Shown here piece after piece: positions 57,804-64,000 of a stretch of DNA of 64,000 nt. The stretch spans positions 86,829 through 150,828 of the forward strand of contig CAVRVX010000003.1 of NCBI GenBank assembly GCA_963724735.1. Reading direction: 5' to 3'. The first letter of the stretch is position 1. Each line of letters begins with the position of its first letter. The position numbers and the translations under genes were made by a program. This DNA is from Rhodoplanes sp963724735 (GTDB lineage Bacteria; Pseudomonadota; Alphaproteobacteria; Rhizobiales; Xanthobacteraceae). The notes below the pieces were generated by a model. It searched no databases. It had not been told where the DNA came from and saw nothing but the letters and a program-made list of their open reading frames with translations.

Positions 57804-59351
57804 ATGAACTCAGTCTTCACGCAGCAGGACGTTTTCGCGTTTCTCGGCGATCCGGCGACCTTCGGCGGCACGCCGGTGAAGCGCATCGATACCCATGCGG
57901 CTTCGGTGTTCTTGGCGGGGAACCGCGCGCTCAAGGTCAAGCGGGCGGTGCGCTATCCGTTTCTCGATTTTTCCACGCTCGCCAAGCGCAAGGCGGCTTG
58001 TGACGCCGAAATCGCGGCGAACCGCCCCTTCGCCCCCGAACTATACCATGGCGTTGTCCCCATCACGCGAGAGGCGCCCGGCCTGCTCGCGATTGGCGGT
58101 GCGGGCAAGGCGGTGGAGTGGGCGGTGGACATGGTGCGCTTCGACGAGACGCAAACGCTCGACCAGATCGCCGACCGCTACGGGATCGACATCGCACTTG
58201 CGGACCAACTCGCCCGTACGATTGCGGCCGCCCATGCGCGCGCCCCGGTGGTCGAGGACGCGCCGTGGATCGAAGCGCTCGCCTCCTATATCGGACAAAA
58301 CGAGACCGCATTCGCCGCGAGCGAGGCGCTCTACCGCCCGTCCGAGCGCGAAGCGCTGACGCGGGCGAGCTTCGCCGCCCTGAGGAAAGTGCGCCCGCTG
58401 CTGATCACCCGCGGCCGGGCCGGGCTGGTGCGCCGCGGCCACGGCGACCTGCATCTCGGCAATATCGCCCTGATCGACGGCAAGCCGGTTCCTTTCGATG
58501 CAGTGGAATTCGATCCAGTGATCGCCGCGGGCGACGTGCTCTACGACCTCGCCTTCCTGCTCATGGACCTGGTCGAGCGCGACCTGACGCCGGCGGCCAA
58601 TGTGGTGCTCAACCGCTACCTCGCCGAGACGTGGCGTCTGGAGGATTACGACGGGCTCGCCGCGATGCCGCTGTTTCTCTCGCTGCGCGCCGCCATCCGC
58701 GCAAAAGTGACGGCCGCGCGGCCGATTCCCCCCGACAGCGACGGGAAGGCGATCGCGGACGCGGCGCGCAAATATTTCGCGCTGGCATGCACGGCCATCG
58801 AGCCGCCGCCGCCGCTGCTCATTGCCATCGGCGGCTTGTCGGGCACCGGCAAGTCGATTCTCGCGCGCATGCTCGCTCCGCATGTCGGGCCGCTTCCTGG
58901 CGCCGTCATTCTGCGCTCCGACACCAAGCGCAAAGCGATCTTCGGCGTCGCCGAAACCGCAACGCTGCCGATCGAGGCCTATACGACCGAGGTGACGGAC
59001 TACATCTATACGAGTCTGGTCTGGGAGGTGCGGCGGCCGGTGGCGGCCGGGCATTCGGCGGTGGTCGATGCGGTGTTTGCGCGCGCCGAGCAGCGATGGG
59101 CAATCGCGGAAGCGGCGCGCGCGTGCGGCGTGCGGTTCGTCGGCATGTTCTTGACCGCCGATCTGGAAACCCGCGTCGATCGAGTGAAGGAGCGCATGCA
59201 CGACGCCTCCGACGCCGACGAGAGGATCGCGCGGCGACAAGAAAACTACGACCTCGGCGCCATGGATTGGACGACGATCGACGCCTCCGGCCCCCCTGAG
59301 GAGACGTTGGCGCGGGTGCTCGACCATCTGGAGCGAGTGGGGCGGCGATGA
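57804..59351 (+). CDS. APH-like phosphotransferase fused to P-loop kinase domain
   Basis: 515 aa. Residues 1 to about 310 form an aminoglycoside/choline phosphotransferase-type domain with RGHGDLHLGNI (from residue 213) and FDAVEFDPVIAAGDVLYDLA (cited as VEFDPVIAAGDVLYDLA), the Brenner and DFG-like motifs. Residues about 340-515 are an AAA_33/zeta-like kinase domain with Walker A GGLSGTGKS (343-351). Such fusions are common in Proteobacteria; their substrate is unknown, and resistance should not be inferred. The frame is open far upstream, but this ATG is where the conserved TQQDVFAFLGDPATF begins. ATGA overlap with the MFS gene. Confidence 0.85.
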   Translation: MNSVFTQQDVFAFLGDPATFGGTPVKRIDTHAASVFLAGNRALKVKRAVRYPFLDFSTLAKRKAACDAEIAANRPFAPELYHGVVPITREAPGLLAIGGAGKAVEWAVDMVRFDETQTLDQIADRYGIDIALADQLARTIAAAHARAPVVEDAPWIEALASYIGQNETAFAASEALYRPSEREALTRASFAALRKVRPLLITRGRAGLVRRGHGDLHLGNIALIDGKPVPFDAVEFDPVIAAGDVLYDLAFLLMDLVERDLTPAANVVLNRYLAETWRLEDYDGLAAMPLFLSLRAAIRAKVTAARPIPPDSDGKAIADAARKYFALACTAIEPPPPLLIAIGGLSGTGKSILARMLAPHVGPLPGAVILRSDTKRKAIFGVAETATLPIEAYTTEVTDYIYTSLVWEVRRPVAAGHSAVVDAVFARAEQRWAIAEAARACGVRFVGMFLTADLETRVDRVKERMHDASDADERIARRQENYDLGAMDWTTIDASGPPEETLARVLDHLERVGRR

Positions 59352-60511
59352 GCCTCGACACCCGCCGGCTCGCCGTTGCGCTGGCCGGCTATTGCGCCTT
59401 TCTCAACCTCTATGCGCCGCAGGCGCTGCTGCCGGTGCTGGCGCGCGAATTCGGCGCGAGCGCCGGTCGCATCAGCGCAGTCATGACGGCGAGTTCCTTC
59501 GCCATCGCGTTGACCGCGCCGTTTACCGGCGCGGTCGCCGACGTGCTCGGGCGCAAGCGCGTGATTACCTCGGCGATGTTGGCGCTGACCGTGCCGATGG
59601 CCATGGTGGCGACAGCCGCAAGCGTGGACGAACTGGTTTTTTGGCGCTTCGTCCAGGGCCTGTTGCTGCCGCCCATCTTCGCCGTCACGGTCGCCTATAT
59701 CGGCGACGAATTTCCGCCGGCGGACGTGGCGGGTGTCGCCGGCCTCTATGTGTCGGGATCGAGCCTCGGCGGATTCTCCGGCCGGCTGATTCCCGGCGTG
59801 CTGACAGACCTGATCGGTTGGCGCTTCGCGCTTGCGTCGCTCGCCGTCCTCACCCTCGTCGGAGGCATCGCCTTTGCGCTGCTGCTCGAACCCGAGCGCC
59901 GCTTCGTGCGCAGCGAGGGGCTGCTGGCCTCGCTACGGCAAATGGCGCGCAATCTGCGCGACCCGCGACTGCTCGCTTTCTACGCCGTCGGCTTCGGCGT
60001 CCTGTTCAATTTCCTGGCGGTGTTCACCTATGTAAACTTTCATCTCGCCGCCCCGCCCTACGGGCTGACGCCGTCGATGCTGGGGGCGATTTTCGTGACC
60101 TATCTCGCCGGCGCCGCCACCACTCCGCTGACCGGACGCGCGGTGGGACGGCTGGGGCGACGCAAATTCGTGCTCGGGGTGATTGCGGTGTGGGCCGTGG
60201 GCGCGGCACTGCTGCTCGCTCACCCGCTCGCCGTGATCCTCGCCGGACTGACCCTGTGTGCGATGTGCGGGATGATTTGCCAAGCCGTCTCCACCAGCGC
60301 GGTGACGGCGACCGCGCAAGTCGGACGCTCCTCGGCCGTCGGGCTGTATGTGACCTCGTTCTATGTGGGCGGCAGCGCGGGCGCCTTCCTGCCCAGCCTC
60401 GCCTGGCAAAGCTATGGCTGGCCCGCCGCGGTCGCCATGACGCTCGCGATGCTTCTCACGATGGCGCTGATCGTGGCGTTCGGCTGGGGGATGGCGGACG
60501 CAAGGGGGTGA
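59348..60511 (+). CDS. Major facilitator superfamily exporter
   Basis: 387 aa, twelve hydrophobic helices. Motif A-like GAVADVLGRKRVIT between helices 2 and 3, with a second partial copy GRAVGRLGRRKFVLG at helix 8-9. FLNLYAPQALLPVLAREFGAS (cited as YAPQALLPVLAREFGAS) is typical of the YgaY/YnfM-type drug:H+ exporters. It is coupled by a four-base overlap to the APH-kinase fusion. Substrate unknown. Confidence 0.9.
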   Translation: MSLDTRRLAVALAGYCAFLNLYAPQALLPVLAREFGASAGRISAVMTASSFAIALTAPFTGAVADVLGRKRVITSAMLALTVPMAMVATAASVDELVFWRFVQGLLLPPIFAVTVAYIGDEFPPADVAGVAGLYVSGSSLGGFSGRLIPGVLTDLIGWRFALASLAVLTLVGGIAFALLLEPERRFVRSEGLLASLRQMARNLRDPRLLAFYAVGFGVLFNFLAVFTYVNFHLAAPPYGLTPSMLGAIFVTYLAGAATTPLTGRAVGRLGRRKFVLGVIAVWAVGAALLLAHPLAVILAGLTLCAMCGMICQAVSTSAVTATAQVGRSSAVGLYVTSFYVGGSAGAFLPSLAWQSYGWPAAVAMTLAMLLTMALIVAFGWGMADARG

Positions 60512-60713
60512 GGAAGAACGGCGAACCATGAGACTGCTTCTTGCAGTCGACGTGATCTTCTGCGCGGCGAGAGTCCGGCGCCACCGGAGCGCCGCCTGCC
60601 GTTTGACGACGCGTGTATGATATCCCCAGTTCTTGCCACATGGTTGCCTTCGCCTGTGTTTTCCGACAACGTACCCGCAAGTTCGAGCACGCTCCGCTCG
60701 GGAGGCGGCGGCC

Positions 60714-61634
60714 TTGATCGGAAAGCGCTGGAAATCGAAGCTCCTTGCATTTTGTCAGCGATGGCGGCGGCCCGCGCTCTGGTTCGCGCTGGCGCTGTTG
60801 GTTTCGGGGTGCAACCTCGCCCAAGCGCCCGTGCTCGACCCGAAAGGCCCGATCACCCTGGTCGAGCGCGACCTGCTGTTCACCGCGTTCGGCCTGATGC
60901 TGATCGTGGTGGTTCCGGTCTTCATCATGGCCTTCATATTTGTGTGGTGGTACCGGCCGAGTAACCCGCACGACATCTACGACCCGGACTGGGGCTATTC
61001 CGTCTGGATGGACGCGCTGGCCTGGCTGGTGCCTGCGTGTATCGTGATCGCGATCGGCACGCTGGTGTGGGATTACACGCACCGGCTCGATCCCTACAAA
61101 AGCATCGATCCGACCACGCGCCCGCTCGAAGTTCAGGTCGTGGCGCAGGATTGGAAGTGGCTGTTCCTCTATCCCGAGCAAAACATCGCGGTTGTCAACG
61201 AACTGGTGTTCCCGAGCGGACGACCGTTGAGTTTGAAGATCACCTCCGACACGGTGATGAACTCGTTCATGATCCCGGCGCTGGGCGGCCAGATTTACGC
61301 CATGGCGGGCATGGAGACGCGGCTTCACCTCTTGGCCAATAAGCCGGGCCGGTTCGCCGGCAGGAACATGCAATACAGCGGCTCCGGCTTCGCCAATCAG
61401 TATTTTACGGCGATCGCCGTCTCCGACGAGGACTTTGAGGCCTGGGTCGCGAAGGTCAGGCAATCGCCCACCAAGCTGGACGCCGCCGCCTATGAGCAGC
61501 TCGCCAAGCCGAGCCAGCTTCATCCCGTCGCCTACTACGCGACCTTCGAGCCGGGTCTGTTCGCGCGCATCATCGCCCATTTTGCGCCGGCGGGCATGCC
61601 CCACGCAGGCCACGCTCAGGCCGCGAGCCACTAG
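60714..61634 (+). CDS. cyoA: Ubiquinol oxidase (cytochrome bo3-type) subunit II
   Basis: 306 aa from TTG 60714, chosen because GGAGG lies nine bases upstream and the product then opens with a lipoprotein signal (ALWFALALLVSGC-NLAQ). Two membrane helices follow, then the cupredoxin domain (VQVVAQDWKWLFLYPEQ). The CuA ligands of cytochrome oxidases are absent, as expected for a quinol oxidase: the segment reads QYSGSGFANQYFTA. The 202-base upstream gap has a TATGAT-like box at 60615. It is followed by cyoB. Confidence 0.92.
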   Translation: MIGKRWKSKLLAFCQRWRRPALWFALALLVSGCNLAQAPVLDPKGPITLVERDLLFTAFGLMLIVVVPVFIMAFIFVWWYRPSNPHDIYDPDWGYSVWMDALAWLVPACIVIAIGTLVWDYTHRLDPYKSIDPTTRPLEVQVVAQDWKWLFLYPEQNIAVVNELVFPSGRPLSLKITSDTVMNSFMIPALGGQIYAMAGMETRLHLLANKPGRFAGRNMQYSGSGFANQYFTAIAVSDEDFEAWVAKVRQSPTKLDAAAYEQLAKPSQLHPVAYYATFEPGLFARIIAHFAPAGMPHAGHAQAASH

Positions 61635-61647
61635 CGGGAGACTGGAC

Positions 61648-62511
61648 GTGCTGGGACGACTCACCATCGATGCGCTGCCGTTCTACAGCCTGATCGCCAT
61701 GGGCGGCGCCGCGGTCACGGTGCTGGGCGGCTTGGTCGTCCTCGCCGTGATCCTCTGGCTGGGCGTGCGCTATGTCTGGTCCGAGTGGATCACCAGCGTC
61801 GACCACAAGCGCATCGGCATCATGTACATCATGTTCGCCAGCGTGATGCTGCTGCGCGGCTTTGCCGATGCGATCATGATGCGCGCCCAGCAGGCGATCG
61901 CGCTCAACTCCGACGGCTATTTGCCGCCCGGCCATTTCGATCAGGTCTTCAGCTCGCACGGCACGATCATGATCTTCTTCGTGGCGATGCCGTTCCTGAC
62001 CGGGCTCATGAACATCGTCATGCCGCAGCAGATCGGCGCGCGCGATGTTTCCTTCCCGGTGATGAATTCGATCAGCCTATGGTTCACCGCAGCGGGCGGG
62101 GCGTTGGTGCTGATCTCCCTGGTGATCGGCAAGTTTTCGACGGCCGGCTGGACCGGTTACCCTCCCTACTCTGGCATCGAATACAGTCCCGACGTCGGCG
62201 CCGATTATTGGATCTGGGCGCTTCTGATCGCGGGCGTCGGCTCGACGCTGACCGGCATCAATTTCGTCACCACCATCGCCAAGCGACGCGCCCCCGGCAT
62301 GACGCTGATGCGCATGCCGCTGTTCACCTGGACCTCACTCTGCACCAGCCTGCTGATGGTGTTCGCCTTTCCGGGCCTCACCGTAGCGGCCGCGCTGCTT
62401 GCGCTCGACCGGCTGTTCGGCATGCATTTCTTCACCAATGACGCCGGCGGCAACATGATGAACTACATCAACCTGCTTTGGATCTGGGGCCATCCGGAGG
62501 TTTACATCCTG
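61648..62511 (+). pseudogene. cyoB: Ubiquinol oxidase subunit I, 5' part (interrupted)
   Basis: Starts at GTG 61648 with GGGAG upstream; 288 codons are intact. ITSVDHKRIGIMYIM, the haem-ligand region FSSHGTIMIFFVAMPF and LLWIWGHPEVYIL are all normal. The frame breaks two codons after the Tyr of the His-Tyr pair in GHPEVY, where an IS630-type element enters. Roughly 370 further codons would be expected. The oxidase cannot be made from this allele as written. Confidence 0.9.
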
Positions 62512-63610
62512 ATAAGTAGTCGCACATTTTTATTGACAGGGCGAATTTCGTTGATTCTGAAGGGAGATGAAACAAGACGATGCTCGCAAGCTGGATCACG
62601 CGACGCTGGAAGAGATGCGCATGCGCGCCGTGCGCAGCGTACAGGCTGGCGAAAACCCAGGTTGCGCACGATCCATGCGATCAACCGCCGCACGATTTAT
62701 GGCTTGCTGGCGGAGTATCGGCGAGGTGGCTGGGGAGCGCTGAAAGCCAAGCCGCTCTTGGGCAGGCCGCCCAAACTGGATGCGCGCGCCTTGCAATGGA
62801 TTTACAACACCATCACGCAGAAGAACCATTGCGACTCAAGTTCTCGCCTTCGCGCTGTGGACATGCGCCATGGTGGCAAAGCTGATCAAGGATAAGTTTG
62901 GGGTCGTGGGGAGCGCCAATTCGGTTGGTCGACTGCTGGCGGAACTCGGTATCACTTGCCAGAAGCCCTTGCACCGTGCGCAGGAGCGCGACGAGGCTGT
63001 GGTCGAGCAATGGCTTAAGAAGGACTACCCGAAGATCAAAGCCCTCGGCGAGCGAGAAAAGGCGAGATCTTTTTTGGCGACGCCTCCACATGCGCTCCGA
63101 TCATCATGCCGGACGCACGTGGGGTAAGAGGGGCGAGACCCCCATAGTAGAAACCACAGGTGCGCGCCATCGCATGAGCCCGATCCGGCGATTACCGCGC
63201 GCGGCCATATGCGGTTCATGATCAAAGAAAAGGGCGGGGTGAATGCCGCGGTCTCCATCGAGTTCCTCAAGCGCCTCATGGCCGGGACAAGCGCGCGATT
63301 TTCTTGATTGTCGATCGCGGCTCCACCCACATTGCTAAGAAGACCACAGCTTTTGAACGGGGCCAACAGGCAGACTGCGGCTGTTTTTTCTGCCGCCCTA
63401 TTGGCCCGACCGCAATCCAGACGAACTGGTCTGGAAACACCTCAAGGCTGACACTGTGGCCGCATGACAATTACCGACAAGGCCGATTTAAAAGCCAAGG
63501 TCCGCGCATCCATGCGCCAACTCCAAAGCGACCAGAAAAAATACCGTATTTCTACCAAAACCATCGTCTGGGATATTTCACCTGAAATGCATTACTTATG
63601 GACTGATTCA
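62512..63610 (+). mobile_element. IS630-family insertion sequence with broken transposase
   Basis: About 1.1 kb. A transposase start at 62567 (MKQDDARKLDHATLEEMRMR) is followed in shifting frames by RRTIYGLLAEYRRGGWGALK, GRPPKLDARALQWIYNTIT, MVAKLIKDKFGV, GITCQKPLHRAQERDE, LIVDRGSTHIAKKT and RNPDELVWKHLKADTV-like text, so the DDE residues can be traced but at least five small indels disrupt the frame. Ends share TAAGTA (62513-62518) and its inverse (63592-63597) with imperfect continuation. TACATCCTGAT flanks the insertion on both sides (62503-62513, 63611-63621); IS630 usually duplicates only TA, so exact ends are uncertain. Confidence 0.85.
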
Positions 63611-64000
63611 TACATCCTGATCCTCCCAGCGTTCGCGCTCTACTATTCGGAAGTGACGGCGACGTTCGCGCGCAAAACGGCCTCCTCGGCTACGCCTCGA
63701 TCGTCTGCGCCACCCGGTCGCGATCGCCTTCCTGTCGTTCACGGTCTGGGAACACCACTTTCTCACGATGGGCTCGAGCGCCGACGTCGACGCGTTCTTC
63801 GACGATCACGACCATGATCATCTCACGGTGCTGACCGGCGTGAAGATTTTCGACTGGCTGCTGACGGTTCTTCCGCCGGGCGGCCTGAAAATGGCGGCGC
63901 CGATGTACTGGACGGTGAGTTTCATCGCGACCTTCGTGATCGGCGGGATGACCCCGGCGTATATCCTTGCGGTGCCGCCGGTCGACTACCTGATGCACAA
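63611..64000 (+). pseudogene. cyoB: Ubiquinol oxidase subunit I, 3' continuation (frameshifted, runs off edge)
   Basis: Coding resumes as YILILPAFALYYSEVTATFARK. It then needs frame changes near 63674-63677, 63713-63716, 63800-63830, 63865-63878 and 63950-63962 to keep reading GLLGYASIVCAT, FLSFTVWEHHFLTMGSSADVDAFF (cited as SFTVWEHHFLTMGSSADVD), GVKIFDWLLT, APMYWTVSFIATFVIGGMT and AVPPVDYLMH. The match to subunit I is clear at each piece. So many indels in 390 bases, against none in the 864 bases before the IS, point to base-calling problems as well as possible decay. Confidence 0.8.

Noticed and set aside
61435..62895. 486-codon frame that seems to fuse cyoB to transposase sequence
   Set aside because: It starts inside cyoA in another frame and continues into the IS only because no stop occurs; it is an insertion junction, not a fusion gene.
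1..64000. tRNA or rRNA genes
   Set aside because: No cloverleaf-like or rRNA segments were recognised in the intergenic regions; small RNAs other than the riboswitches cannot be excluded by eye.

Overview
The window reads as a high-GC alphaproteobacterial chromosome segment, most likely Rhizobiales (Bradyrhizobiaceae/Xanthobacteraceae-like). This rests on the aerobic cob gene set with CobN and CobG, the protocatechuate/beta-ketoadipate genes beside a branched-chain-type ABC operon, TRAP and TctC-type solute receptors, and two palindromic repeat families of the type common in that order. The taxon is an inference; there is no rRNA or tRNA in the window.

Layout. 1-2 kb: the start of an allene-oxide-cyclase-barrel gene and an orphan branched-chain-type binding protein. 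2.0-23.6 kb: a nearly complete cobalamin (B12) island, cobB-cobA / cbiD / cobM-cobE-cobL / cobK / cobJ-cobI-cobH-cobG-cobN-cobW-DUF1636 / cbtB-cbtA-cobP-cobO / (SMR exporter) / cobQ / cobD / cobC. At its centre (16.9-17.4 kb) two cobalamin riboswitches lie back to back about 93 bp apart, each behind its own promoter. One leads the leftward DUF1636-cobW-cobN-cobG-cobH-cobI-cobJ run, the other the rightward cbtB-cbtA-cobP-cobO run. Gene ends and starts overlap almost everywhere, including across strands. There is no cobF; cbiD takes its place next to cobE, so the ring-contraction/C1-methylation stage looks like a hybrid of the aerobic and anaerobic routes.

23.7-26.5 kb: mutS. 26.5-36 kb: a leftward catabolic operon (TRAP dctP-dctQ-dctM, iorA-iorB keto-acid oxidoreductase, TctC-type receptor, amidohydrolase), with a MarR regulator divergent from dctP; dctP carries a single-base frameshift. 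36.3-41.7 kb: a thioesterase, a two-subunit CoA transferase, pcaF and pcaHG (lower beta-ketoadipate pathway). 41.9-50.2 kb: livK-H-M-G-F, a MetE-like methyltransferase, a CaiB-type CoA transferase and glucokinase; the LivK here is a close paralogue of the orphan at 0.7 kb.

50.3-60.5 kb: lpd, a small GIY-YIG gene boxed by inverted palindromic repeats, a membrane protein, xerC, priA, a cytochrome P460-like protein, an APH-plus-kinase fusion protein and an MFS exporter. 60.7-64 kb: cyoA and a cyoB split by an IS630-family element just after its His-Tyr active-site motif. Sequence from about 62.5 kb on is full of small indels, in both the IS and the cyoB remainder, which suggests poor base quality there as much as decay.

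The most unusual items are the repeat-bounded GIY-YIG unit, palindromic repeats inserted in frame inside cobN and cobD, the twin riboswitch hub, and two cob gene pairs whose divergent start codons share the tetranucleotide CATG.
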